Part shown: piece by piece, positions 43,848-55,664 of the stretch
Layout of the letters: every line of letters starts with the position of its first letter
Numbering within the stretch: position 1 is the stretch's first letter
Source of the DNA: Papaver somniferum
Taxonomy: Eukaryota > Streptophyta > Magnoliopsida > Ranunculales > Papaveraceae
Reading direction: 5' to 3'
DNA: 64,000 bases
Assembly (NCBI RefSeq): GCF_003573695.1
Contig: NC_039358.1
Coordinates: 10,768,326-10,832,325, forward strand
Notes under the pieces: generated by a model
What the model was told of the DNA's origin: nothing
The model's database searches: none
The model's input: the letters and a program-made list of their open reading frames with translations, nothing else
Made by a program: the position numbers and the translations under genes

Positions 43848-45126
43848 CTTTATATAGTTTTCAAATCAGGGTTTGCAATCTTAGTTGCCTTGGTAACAAA
43901 GCATTCAATATCCACCGTAAGATGAAAACCTGATTACGTACAAGCTAATATCTTTCAACCGTTAGATCGAAACTTAGTTTGTCATACACATTCATTTAGG
44001 TTTGAGTAACCGTACCTAAACGTGTACACTTAGTTGGTTCACAAATAGTTAGCCATATGAGTGTTTTCATATTAACCGTATTCATCTTTCTCATAACTAG
44101 TTCCAATGACTCAAAAGAACTAGTTGAAGAATTGTTCAATTGCTTAGGTATTTATTCATAGACACAATTGAAACAAAATCGGTTTGATTCATTTGAATCA
44201 ATTCATGAACAATATAGCCACAGTATGCAAGATTGCTTTCCTTATAATTTATTGTTTTAAGTTCATGAACTACCGATTTGAGAAATAACCAGCTTGGGTA
44301 CGCGTACGGGTATGCTTAGCTTAGCTACCAGATTTGAGTTTGTTTTTGGTTTCCAAACTCAGCAGAACTTTTCGGGTAGAAAAGTTTCGCCAGTACGCGT
44401 ACTTAAGGTAACTGGTTCATGAGTTAGTAAACTCCAAACTCAACAGAATTTTCCGGGAAGAAAGGTTCCGCCAGTACGCGTACCCTACTGGTCTCCTTTA
44501 CCAATTCTGTATGCACACACTTGGTTTCTGGTATATGGATTTATACACTAATGTGCGAATACACTATATATGCTTATATCCATAGATGGTTACATAATCT
44601 CAACTCTACATTTCAATCATTGAAACATTCTTCTATGATTTTATAATAGTCATTATTCACAACTATCGTCATCAAAGCTATTTTCAAGATAGAAGCGTCA
44701 TCATTACTTTCGTCACGGATAAAGATGAAAATGGTTAAAACAAAAGCTTACCAACACATATTTCGAGAAATAGATAGGCGAGTAAACTCGGCTCAAAATA
44801 ACAAATGTGTATGTGTAAAAACTATCATACTTATACGATTTTTGTCTCAAGAGTAGGAGATAGAGCAGATAGACTTTTGAGTGATAGATAAGTTCAAGTT
44901 TCCACATACCTTTTAGTCGGATGAAGTTCCACCGGTTTCTTGAGTAGATATTCATCTTCGTAAGATGATCGTCATGGAGTCTGGAGCTCAATTACACTTA
45001 ACTATCCTAGTCCGAGACTTAGCTATAAGTAGACTAGAAATCAAGACATATAGCTTTGACAACTAAATTTGACAAACAAGTTTGAGATATCAATGCTTGC
45101 GAGTTCGACAGAGCAATGCTCTAACA
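43848..45126 (-). repeat. SIRE-type Copia 5' LTR, outer part (U3 with TATA)
   Basis: Minus strand from TGTTAGAGCATTGCTC (45126) to the TATA box tatataaag (complement of 43849-43857), which sits only a few bases from the Gypsy insertion point. It is homologous to 235-1440 of the window. Its U3 carries repeated palindromic GTACGCGTAC motifs at about 44300, 44392 and 44475, where the other copy has CCGCGAAC motifs. Confidence 0.82.
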
Positions 45127-46710
45127 TATGCAATATTATTCCGCCTTGATAAAAATTTGGAAAATGCTTACGCGATGATAACGCTTAATTGCTTATGCGA
45201 TGTTTATGCCATGAAATGTTTATGCGATACTTATGCCGTGAAATGGTTATGCGATGAAAATCCTGTGTGAACATAATGCTTATATGATGATAATGCTTAT
45301 ATATGGTGGATTAAATGAAATGTATAGATAATGAGTGTGTTACTTAGATCATTAAGTCGCACTAATCTTATCTTGATGTTACTTCAAATTACTTCCATTT
45401 TGCATTGGCTTTATTTTTGGCATATGCATTGCTCTTGTCACTTTCATTGTTTCTCGCACGTTCATTTGCTTGTGCTCCATCTTTCTCACTTTAGCTCTTT
45501 ATCCATCTTTAGTTCATTGCATCTCATTGTATTATTTCCTCCAAGTTTATTCCTGGACTATTAGTATGTATCTCATAGTAATAATATAATCACAACATAT
45601 AGGTCTTATGTGTTTTCTTTTAAGGTCTTACGCGCCCCCTAAGTAGAGGTCTTATGCATCCTCCCCATGTTTCAATAATTTTTATCCTTTCCCCGGGGTA
45701 TTATTTTTGGTTGGGCGACGAAATCTCAGGCGACCATTACTCTTTCAAGTAATAGTCCATTGATCTCGCCTTAACATCTTTCGTATTATCGCCTCAGCAG
45801 GATATTATTCACGCGACAATGTGATAGGCATAGATACTCCCGTGAGAATAAGCCCCATAACATTGCCATCTTTGACACAATTCAGCTCCCTAGTGGAGGG
45901 TGTCGTTCTTTATATTCCCCCAGATTTCTCCTTCAAGGAGGCTTACCCCTAACAAGTTAGGTTGGACTCTTCCCCTCCGGTGATACCAACAATCAGTTGT
46001 TTTCATGACCTCTTATCCCTCCGTCGATATGGCTTATGGTTATAGTATCACACCCTAGTTGGGGTATCTTTAGGACCGTGTGTATCATATCCAGGACTTG
46101 ACAAGTATGGATGAAAACGCTCCAATGCCCCAGGCACGCTTGGCTCAACCGTGTAGCGGTGCCCTGATCGAGTTTCTACACTCCTTAGGAGAGAACTTAT
46201 TATCCCCGGCTTTTCACCTAGGAGTCTCTGCTGGATAGGCTTTCGTTTCGACCTGAACTCTCCATGGATCAGGTTCCGAGATGGTATTGCTTTCCCCTGA
46301 GACATGTATTACTAGGTTTTCCCCAATTATGATGCACATTAGGTCTTATTTATGTTTTCTCTTGCATTTACGCGAACTAGGGTGCACGCCATATTTGGAT
46401 GCATAGCCTCCCTACTTAGAGATTTTGAACTTATTGCCTCCTATTGTGGTCTTATTGGTAAGGTCTTACGTTTGCCTTTTTCTTCTACTTGTATTGGGTC
46501 ATTATTTCCCCTCTTATTGTTTCCTTCTTTCTTCTTCTTTTCTTTTCTTTGTGTTTGTTGTCTTTTTATTCTTTGCATTTATTTCTTCTTGTTGTAGTGC
46601 TCTGTTTCTCTTGATGTGACTTTGTAGTGGTGAATTCCTCTTGGTGCTTTGATATTGTCATTTTCTTTTATGATAATGTCTAGTTGTCGCCTTTCTCTTA
46701 TTTCGCCTTG
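45127..46710 (-). other. Leader/internal remnant of a third minus-strand LTR element; no gene
   Basis: It lies between the Copia LTR end and a second primer-site-like sequence. 45160-45310 has degenerate repeats on the theme ttatgcgatg. 45600-46330 is relatively GC-rich and non-coding. The frames here (for example 45331-45564 and 46048-46305) have no recognisable domain. Confidence 0.45.
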
Positions 46711-47300
46711 TTTCTAGCGCCAAAATGTAGTTGCAGTAAATCCCATAACACAGCCCTTAAGATTTCATGTTAATAATTCCTAGATCTAACATCACACACT
46801 ATGAAATTAAAGATAAAAGTGTTAAAATGTAAATGAGACATAAGAATTTTTTACATGGTTCGATCAATGTGATCTACATCCATGGTTATTCATTATAATT
46901 ATTTGGTGTTTACATAAGACTCCATTAATGAGTGTTTTGGAGCTCTAGATCTAAGTGGTGATGGATGAGGAAGATGAGAATACAAAGATAAGATTGACCT
47001 CTCATTTCTCTCTCCTTCCTTTTTTTTTTATATATGTGTTTATATAGTGGATGACAACTAATATGGATAGTGGAGTACAATTAAAAAAACCCCTTGTTTG
47101 GGATCTAGTAAAGCGATTCTACCACGCTCTCTCGTAGTTGTCTCGCTCGCCTTCATATGTATCGTGTGACTCTAGTGATGTCATCGCGTACGTAAGTAGT
47201 GAAGTAGTGGACTTGTTGTTTTCACCTTTGAGTTACTGCTACCAATATAATCTTTTCGTGTTCTTATTAGTTAGGCGATTTTTTGCTTGTACATGTCCAA
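46711..47300 (-). repeat. Probable LTR with primer site, third retroelement
   Basis: The minus strand reads ...CTGCAACTACA then TTTTGGCGCTAGAAACAAGG, an LTR end followed by a primer-site-like sequence (46711-46725). A minus-strand TATA box (cactatataaac, complement near 47035-47046) and downstream 'aaccatgtaaaaaattc' fit a U3-R-U5 layout. The right end is uncertain. The lineage is not determined. Confidence 0.5.
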
Positions 47301-47539
47301 AATCGTTTTATCAAGATAATTAATATCAATCAAAAAGGTAGCTTTCAAAAATGTTAACGACAATTATTTAACAACAAATCTTGGTGTTATCAAGAGGTGG
47401 AGAGTAATCATATTAGAAGTTTTATGCAGAGATGGCAAATAGATTGCTCTTTGATAGTTCCAGACTTTATCAAATGTGCTTGGTAGGGTCCTTGCGAAAC
47501 AGACATTATGGTAAATTGAGATGGATCTCTCAATTTAGA

Positions 47540-47960
47540 TGGGTCTCTCAAAGATGATTCCGGAGGCTTTGGTGCTATTCTTAGAAAGGCTAGTGGTGTT
47601 GTGATTGCTGCTGCTAGTGGTGTGGGTCCTCCTATATCTTTTGTTGCTCAAGAGATGCAAGGCATGGAATTAGGCCTTAAAATGGTAAAGAAGGAAGGAG
47701 CAGTTAGAGTCCATATCTCTATTGATTCTATGTCTGTCTATAATATGCTTACTAATCCTGATTTGGTTCCCCCTTGGCCAGTGTTGCAAATCTGGAGAAG
47801 AATATAGGTTTTGAAGACATGTTTGGAAGGTTTCTCACTGCTATAAAGAAACTAATGGGATGCAGATTACCCGGCTGAGTTACATTCTACTAGTGAGTTG
47901 AAAGAGCTGAAGGAGGATTTATCTCCAGAGTTCAAGGAGATTTTGGCAGATGATTCTTCT
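47540..47960 (+). pseudogene. RNase H-like (RVT_3) domain relic of a LINE or related gene
   Basis: One frame reads 'LDGSLKDDSGGFGAILRKAS' (first catalytic D), 'QEMQGMELGLKMV' (E), 'HISIDSMSVYNML' (D) and ends at TAG near 47807. A second frame carries 'ELKELKEDLSPEFKEIL' on to about 48143. This is the plant type I RNase H fold seen at the end of LINE polyproteins and in stand-alone domesticated genes. There is no start codon context, and a stop splits it. It interrupts a sequence that is duplicated at 48515-48750. Confidence 0.7.
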
Positions 47961-48099
47961 CAAAAAGAGATTCCGAGGCTGAAAAAAGTCAATCGCAATT
48001 ATGTTTCCTTCTGGTATTTTTTATTTTTTTTATTTTTTTATTTTGGGTTTTGGTCTCTTAACCAAGCTGAGCGTGTCAAAACAAATCAAAAAACAAAGC

Positions 48100-49268
48100 T
48101 GGGTGTAAGTGTTGTTTATAAGAAATTAGATGGTATAACATAATGGACTGGCACCCGGACTGAAACCTGGTCATTTTCAAACCTTAGTCATATGCATGTT
48201 GAAGTCGTGGAAATATCAACACGCTTGATGACTTTCAAGTTGCAGCAGGGAGTGGACGAGAGGCTACTCCAAAACATTAGGTGGAAAACACTTTCTGGAA
48301 GAACGAATTAAATGCCTTAGACTCCTTCAAAGAAAATAGGAAAAAACTCTTCAATTTTCTGAGGTGTTGATAACAGAAAACTACAGTATTTCAAACCTGT
48401 ATGGAGCTGGTCCCCATCTTTCATCGGATTCAAATGACTTCAATACCAGTGGGTTACGTATGATTTGAAAACTTAAAAAATATCCTTTTTTCCCATTCGG
48501 GCCGTATCGTTTTGTATATCAAGATAGTTTCTACCAATCAATCGATAATGTGATTATGTGAACGACAATCATTTATTAACAAAGTCTAGAGTCAGTGTAA
48601 TTTGTTCATAAGAATTAGACTATAACCCATCTGCACTGTACTCAATTTAATGAACGTAATGGACTGTTTACCGAATTGAAACCTAGTCAAGTATTGTCTG
48701 TTAGTCATATGTTGAACTCATGGAAATATCTACACGCTTGATGACTGCCACAACTCAACTCTCTACTTTGAAGTGAACTGTTCAACAAGTCTCCCTTGAT
48801 TTTACGACTGGTCGGGTACTATTCAAGATACTTCAACGGATATAAACCTTTTCGTCAAAAGTAAAATTAAATAAAAAGATAGTTCAACGGTTCCAGTTAA
48901 ATTATCTCGTAATATACCTCATGCACTGAGACTAGGCGTATATATTTCATGAGTGAGTGATGATCAGCTGAACTTTTTGTCCAACCGCTACACCATTTTG
49001 ACAGTGTAATTAATTAGTACTGGGGTGTAATCTGAAATAGGCCTGCTATACGAGCTTTTGGAGCCTACGAAGAAGTCAATAGATATATTGCTATCAATTC
49101 ATTCCCCAGCCTCGGACCACCTCTAAATATACTAAATTGGTCAACAAATGTGAGATTGAGGTTGATGTGTGGATCCCAATGGCCTTAAACGGTAAGGAGA
49201 AAAGTATATGCTCTGACTCTCCCATTCTACACTCGCATCAATTTGACCACCAAGAAATCCCAGTACTG
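48100..49268 (+). other. Upstream region of the GLR gene with a diverged internal duplication
   Basis: 48140-48240 and 48640-48760 share blocks in the same order (taatggactg, gaaacctagtcaa/gaaacctggtcat, ttagtcatatg, catggaaatatc/cgtggaaatatc, acacgcttgatgact). 47310-47395 matches 48515-48605. So a segment of about 250 bp is present twice, and the left copy is split by the RNase H relic. No gene. Confidence 0.6.
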
Positions 49269-49276
49269 TATATAAG
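49269..49276 (+). promoter_or_regulatory. TATA box of the GLR gene
   Basis: tatataag lies 71 bp upstream of the start codon, in the usual plant distance range. Confidence 0.6.
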
Positions 49277-49346
49277 TCGTTAACCTTAACGTTAGCTTTT
49301 CTTAAAAAAAGAACAGTTAAAGTTAGTAATACCAATATAGGGTATC

Positions 49347-52300
49347 ATGGAAGACAGGAGGAAACTATCTCATAATTATTATCAACCAAGTCGTGCTATT
49401 CTCTTGTTGTTTGTTATCCTTTCGTTAGGAGGTCATGAACTAATAGTGTGTGGTGAGAATAACCATGAACTAATGGTAACGGGTCAGAATACAACAGGAG
49501 AAGTTGAGGAATTCAAAGTAGGAGTGGTAATTGATGCTAATACATCCGTGGCAAAGGTGTGGCTGACTTGCATTGACATGGCTCTCTCTGACATCTATGC
49601 ATATCGTAAAACTTATAAGAGAAGGCTGGTTCTTCATGTTATGGATTCTAAAAGTGATGTTCTTGATGCATCATCTGCAGGTATGGTTTCCACTTCTATC
49701 TCTCCCTCTCCTTCTTATCAATAGATTCTTCTACTTCCTACATTATATAAAGCTCAATTTAACCACATTTTCAAAATATACATATATATATATTTTAACA
49801 GAAGTGCATGTGAGTTGGCTACACGACCCAGACTATTTAAACAAACTGGTGCAAAGTCATATTCAACAAAACTAGTGTATATTGAACCAAGTTTTCTTTG
49901 ATTTACCTAACTTTTACTACGTGACCATGTCACATTTTTCACAATTATTTATACTCTTGTTCATCCTATTAGATATATTTATAGCTTCTCACTGGTGCTT
50001 TAATTTAACAAATCCTTTCTAAATAAGCAAGCATGCCTAGCCTTTCAGATATTATTCGTTTGAGATTGAGATATTAAATATCATGAATCTAACGATTTTT
50101 TTCTTTCGTTTGATGCAATTGACAGCCCTCAATCTAATACAGAATGTTAAAGTTCAAGCTATTATAGGACCGACAACATCAGCACAAGCCATTAACGTTG
50201 CGCATCTTGGAAAACGATATCAAGTTCCAATTATTTCATTCAGTGCAACAAGTCCTTCCATTTCCCTTGCTCAGAATCCTTACTTCATTCGTACGTCTCT
50301 AAACGGATCGTCTCAAGTAAATGCTATTGCTGCCATTGTTAAGAAATTCGGATGGAGAGAAGTTGTACCTCTTTATGAAGACACTGAATACGGGCATGGT
50401 GTCATTCCATATTTGATGGATGCTTTTCAAAATACCAACACCAGAGTTCCTTATAGGAGTGTCTTTCCTAGTGCGGCTACTGATGATCAAATTACCCAAG
50501 AGCTTAACAAATTAGACAACATGGGAACTAGGGTACTCATCCTGCATATGCTTTCACCTCTAGGCTTACGTGTTTTTACGCAAGCAAAAGTGCTTGGTAT
50601 GATGAACAAAGGGTACGCATGGATTATTACCTCAGGATTAGGCACTGATTTGAATTCGTTCGAGCCTTCAGATATTGATACGATGCAAGGAGTGTTAGGC
50701 ATAAGGCCATACATCTCACAACACAAAGAGGTTGCTGCATTTGAAGGTAGATGGAAAATCAAGTTTCGAAAAGAATACCCAGATATCGAAAGGAAGTTGG
50801 ATATATTTGGTATATGGTCATATGATACAATTCGGGCATTAGCTAGTGTAGTCGAGAATTTTCAAACAGGTCCTGAACTCTTGCAAGAATTATCAAACAT
50901 GAAATTTGAAGGTCTAAGCGGGGTATTCCATCTAGTCAACAGGCAATTGCAGTCAGATGCCTTTCAAATACTTAATATTTGTGGAAGTGGGATTCGGGAT
51001 ATTGGCATTTGGAGACCTTCAGATGGTACAAATAAGCTTAATTTGCGGCCTGTCATATGGCCAGGGGATGCCACCGAGAAACCTAAAGGTTGGGAAATTC
51101 CGCTCAAGGATAGAAAGTTAAGGATTGGAGTGCCTTTAAAAAATGGTTTTAATGAATTCGTGAAGACAACGAAGAATTCTTGCAATGGTACAAGATATGA
51201 TGTCGCTGGTTATTGCATAGATGTCTTTACTACTGCACTCGAGAAGTTACCATATTGTGTACCCCATGAGTTTATTCCTTATGAGAAAAACGAAAGCGGA
51301 AAAGCTGGAAGCTATTATGATGATCTTGTCCACCAGGTGCAGCTTCAGGTTTGTTCATTTTATTTCCCAAGATACTCATTTCATGTGTTTATCAATCAAG
51401 TTACCTAACATACTTGTTAATTGCTATATATGTATACCTGTCTCTTGAACAGAATTTTGACGTTGTAGTTGGGGATGTTACTATTACTGCAACGAGATCA
51501 CAACACGTAGATTTTACGTTACCGTATACAGAAGGTGGGGTATCGATGATTGTGTTAGTGAAAAAGGATTTGAGTCAGGATACCTGGATATTTCTCAAGC
51601 CATTGGAGTGGAAGCTCTGGGTAACAACTGGAGCTTTCTTTCTTTTAGTAGGTGTTGTAATTTGGATTCTTGAACACAGAGTAAACAGGGAGTTTAGAGG
51701 AGGGCCTCATTCTATGTATCAGTGGGGCACACTGCTTTCGTTCTCCTTCTCAATGCTTGTTTTTGCACACAGTAATTCCCTGTCAACTTATATTCTCGTC
51801 TGCATGCAGTTTATATAGAACTTCCTTTTATGTTTTCAGTCCCAGAGAACAACTTTATTCTTATGTGGTATGTAATTGCCTGCAGAGGAGAGGGTGTTAA
51901 GCAATTTGGGTAGATTCGTGATGGGCATCTGGCTTTTTGTTGTGTTAATTCTCACGCAGAGTTACACAGCAAATTTGGCATCCATGTTAACGATTCAACG
52001 ATCTGATCCCACCTACAACGATGTCAACCAACTCATCCGATATGGGTACAACGTAGGTTACCAGGAGGGTACATTCGTTTTCGGAATGTTGAAACGTATG
52101 GGTTTTGATGAGTCTAATCTGAAAAGCTACAAATCCCCGGGAGAGTTTGATGAAGCTTTCTCCAAAGGGAGAAGTGAAGGTGGCATTGTTGCTGCTTTCG
52201 AGGAGCTACCTTACATTGAACTCATCCTTGCAGAATATTGCGGTAAATACATGATGGTGGGAGATATATATCCATACGATGGATTTGGTTTTGTAAGTTT

Positions 52301-53012
52301 TCTTGTCATTTCTTGCAACAAAATGAGCATAATATGCGGTAAAATAAAATAAAATTGAAGCATGCGGTAATTTTTTTAATTGTGCGCTCACTTGACATGT
52401 AATTTACAGGTTTTCCCAAAAGGTTCTCCCCTGTGTCCTGATATTTCAAGAACAATCTTAAGCACGAGAGAGGAAGGAAGAACAGAGCGGTTTAAAAAAG
52501 GTTGGTTCAAGAACCAAAAATCTTGTGCCGACAACAATGACCCCTATGGTTCATCAAACAGTCTTACTCTTGGTAGCTTTTGGATCCTGTTTCTAATTAC
52601 AGGAATCTGTTCAGCCTTGGCAGTCATTGCATTTTTGACGATATTCTTTTACGAAAACAAACAGATTTTGAGAGACCCGAGTATTACTACTCGTAACAAA
52701 ATCCTCAACTTGCTTAGAAAGTTCTGTGAACATGATGAAAATCGCTTGATCACATACTTTGAGCCTCCTGCATGCAGTGACCAAAATAAAATTGTTGACA
52801 ATAGAGTTCATGCAACAGAAATCAACATAGATGCTGTAGATTCGCTTCCACGGATTCATGCATCTCCGATGGCTGGAAATGTTAGCGCACGGAGTGACAA
52901 CTCTAATGCAGAAATGGGAGGCTATACAACACTTGTTGCTGATCACAATATAGCTTCCGGAAATTGTATCCCAGCAGATAGCAATACAAGAACATATGTA
53001 GGAAAATTATAA
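49347..53012 (+). CDS. GLR: Glutamate receptor-like channel (GLR), five exons, 961 aa
   Basis: Exons: 49347-49680, 50126-51348, 51453-51771, 51886-52292, 52410-53012. All introns are GT-AG and the joins keep frame. GLRs are amino-acid-gated cation (calcium) channels of the plasma membrane and endomembranes. Residues about 16-35 form a signal peptide. The receptor ligand-binding (ANF) region is about 50-400 ('FKVGVVIDANTSVAKVWLTC', 'VQAIIGPTTSAQA', 'FGWREVVPLYEDTEYGHG'). The periplasmic-binding-type S1 region starts near 445. M1 is about 570-592, the pore loop about 605-622, M3 about 637-660 with SYTANLAS (651-658), and M4 about 818-842. Domain order, exon pattern and length (usual about 900-950) match a complete gene; the N-terminal motif resembles clade GLR2, an inference. 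No lesion was seen. Confidence 0.9.
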
Positions 53013-53765
53013 AATCTAATGGCTCGAATTGCAAGTTCGAGTCTACGAGGATTAGATTTTATTGCTATAGATATGTGTAAATTTGTTTTAGTTTCCATTT
53101 TTTCCAGAACATAAGTACATATTTTAACTAGGGCTTGCTTTTAATAGTTCAAATTAAAAATTTGCCACTTAACACATGATCTGGACTCTGGAGCATACCA
53201 ACCCATGCCAATTGACCAAGCGGTCAGGTCAGATTTCTTATCAAAATAGAGTCATTCTTCTAACTGGAACCAAACGAACTCCCGCTTGCTCTTTTTTTTG
53301 TAACCTCAAAGAATATTTATGGCTTCGGTTTCCAGTGATAACATTCCCGAAAATGTCTTCTGCAGAAGTATTACTGGTATGTCACAAAAAGATTTCTAAA
53401 CCAAAGTCGAATGAAAAAAATGCAGTAGCATCTCTAGTAGTTCAGCTGTGACATTCTTCGCCAGTAGATACACACACATGTCAACCAGCCAATCTGCCCG
53501 TTTTTAAAATTGCGGGTGCTTAAAGCTAAAAGGTTTCCCAAAACTCTTCAAATACTTGACCGGTCAATGGAGTTGGACGGCGTTCAGTTTTCCATACTCG
53601 TTACTTACTCGTGAACGACAGCAGGGGAGTGGGGTCCATATGCAGTTAATAATGCATGAGCGCCAAATGTGATACTCGGTACAACTTCTACTGCGTCTAA
53701 TTACCGAAATACCCTGATTTACTTTCCTTTATTTACCACCGCCACTTCCGTCTCTCTATAATTTA
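53013..53765 (+). other. 3' flank of the GLR gene; no other gene seen
   Basis: The first 100-150 bp are probably 3' UTR. The frame at 53176-53451 has no recognisable domain. The target duplication of the Mutator-like element begins at 53766. Confidence 0.45.
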
Positions 53766-53774
53766 TATTTCATT

Positions 53775-55258
53775 GGCCTATATTGCGTTTCCTCCCCTCC
53801 CAAGATCGCTAATTAGCGTTTCCTCTCCAAAAAGATTGAAATTAGTGAATCCTCCCCTCGTTAGTTTTTCCATCCATTGGTCGGTTAGCTGAGTCAGTTG
53901 TTATGCACGCGTGGCAGAATGATACACGTGTTTCATGACCTTCCCAAAATACCCTCGTCTTCTTCGGTGATTCAATTTTATCATAAGTCTTTAATACGCC
54001 TGGTGCTGTGAGGAGACAAAAATATCAACAAGAAACCCCAAAATTCATACGATTGAGATAGATTTAGGAAAAATATCGTACACAACCACCACCAATTTCT
54101 GTAGCAGAAACCCTCAACCCCTTCTGAATCTCATAAATTTCTCTATCAAATTGCCACCAAGATCGAATTTATCTCAAACACCAACATCTCTGTATCTACA
54201 GCAGCAACTCGTCACTCTTACATTAACGACATCTCCATCTTCTTTAATCACTGCTCAATATCTCTGCAAATCGACGACAACCCTAGATTCAATTTCTACA
54301 ACAATTCAAATCCCATTCTTTAAAGAACCCAAATTCAAAAATTGAAAAATCCAAAACCTATTAGCACATCTTCAAACACAAAAAATCTACCAGCAACATC
54401 TTCGAATCAAGCACCTCCATCGATAAAAACCCATGCTAGGATGTAGAAGAGATGCAAGCACCGATTCCATTTAACAAAAATTTCTCTCAATATCAGAAAT
54501 CTTGTCGCAAACCCTTAATTCCTTTTCATAAATCTTCAATCCCATACACTGCAGTGACATCAAATTCTGGATAAACCCATCTTTTTTCTTTCATCATAGC
54601 ATTCATTTGTATACGTGTTTTGAATCAAGCCTGCAAAATGGCTCAGCAATTTCAATGAGGAAATCATAAGCTTGCGTTTAGAAACGTGAGCAGTCTCAAA
54701 AATTATCCAACCATCATGACATACAGACAATGGTCGATTAATATGATCTTCTCTTAGTTCAAAGTTGATGGTTTTCTCTTCTTCCACCATATTCTGATTT
54801 CTTTAATTCAATTTCTGTTTTTTATTTTGATGTTCAATCATGTTCTTCAATGATTCTTGACTACATCACCAGATTCAAACCCATCTTCTTCACCGATTTT
54901 GTATCTCTTAGCCTTCTTCACTGATTCCATCCTCTGAATCTTCACCAACAAGATTTTAGATTCTTACAGCAACATAGAGAAATGGTGGTGAACTGAGAAA
55001 ACGGGAAGAACAGTTCTTTCACATGCGACCTAAGCTGTTGATGGTGGTGCCTTTGGTTTAATTCACGGGAATATATGAGGATATTTTGGTAACTTTAATC
55101 GACACGTGTATCATTCTGCCACACGTATGTTCTCGCTGACTCAGCTAACGGAGTAATGGATGGAAAAACTAACGAGGGGAGGATTCACTAATTTCAATCT
55201 TTTTGGGGAGGAAACGCTAATTAACGATCTTGGGAGGGGAGGAAACGCAAAATAGGCC
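53775..55258 (+). mobile_element. Non-autonomous Mutator-like element (1484 bp)
   Basis: Long inverted ends at 53775-53957 and 55077-55258 (about 183 bp, roughly 85-90 percent alike by eye) start GGCCTATWTTGCGTTTCCTC. The 9-bp target duplication TATTTCATT is perfect at 53766-53774 and 55259-55267. These are Mutator-superfamily hallmarks. No transposase is present. The 1.1-kb centre has no recognised gene; minus-strand frame 54790-54560 (76 codons) is the only candidate for captured coding sequence and I do not recognise it. The element ends directly before the F-box A2 leader. Confidence 0.9.
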
Positions 55259-55267
55259 TATTTCATT

Positions 55268-55664
55268 TCTTTCACAGATGAAATCTACAAACTTTGCTCT
55301 GTTCAGGTAAAACCCTAATTCTTCATGATTTTCTGGTTCATGATTTTTCTTTGTTTATAATCATTTTTCTTCGGTTTTGATCATATCGTTGTTTATGCTA
55401 TGTGCTTTTGTGATTACATATATGAGAATTTAAGTTAAGTCCATTTTTCAACAAGGATCCTTGAACTGTTTGTTAAAATTCCTGACAGAGAAATTTCTTG
55501 ATAAACTAAGTTTCATTTTTTGTGATTACGTATATGAAAATCTAAGTTCATTTTTCAATATGGATCCTTGAACTGTTTGTTGAATTTCCTGAGAGAGAAA
55601 TCTCTTGATAAACTAAGCTTCATTTTATTTTATTTTTGAGTTATAGGTGGTAAGGAAAACTACA
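55268..55664 (+). other. 5' UTR of F-box A2 with a spliceable intron
   Basis: Donor CAG|GTAAAA at 55306/55307 and acceptor TTATAG|GT at 55646/55647 frame a leader intron of 340 bp. It contains an imperfect duplication ('gaaatctaagttcatttttc' region at about 55430-55500 and 55535-55600). Upstream is the Mutator-like element, so the promoter is inside or replaced by it. Confidence 0.55.

Larger units (their letters stand above)
32797..45126 (-). mobile_element. 5' part of a SIRE-type Copia element, split by a nested Gypsy element
   Basis: Reading the minus strand: 5' LTR (45126 to 33770, interrupted by the Gypsy element at 34900-43842), primer site (33767-33756), then gag (33703 to 32797). Pol and the 3' LTR are missing; gag stops where the F-box array begins at about 32796. 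The LTR outer end TGTTAGAGCATTGCTC starts at 45126 and the inner end is CA at 33770. Once the nested element and one TTATC copy are removed, the LTR is about 2.4 kb, in the range of SIRE/Maximus Copia elements. Confidence 0.85.

Noticed and set aside
45160..45310. ttatgcgatg repeats considered as a minisatellite with function
   Set aside because: Too degenerate and short, within retroelement leader sequence; no pattern beyond composition.
49573..49875. 100-residue frame overlapping GLR exon 1 and intron 1
   Set aside because: Wrong frame relative to the receptor domain; it is a shadow of exon 1 running into the intron.
54560..54790. 76-residue minus-strand frame in the Mutator-like element, considered as a captured gene
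   Set aside because: No recognisable domain and no splice signals; kept only as a possibility in the element entry.
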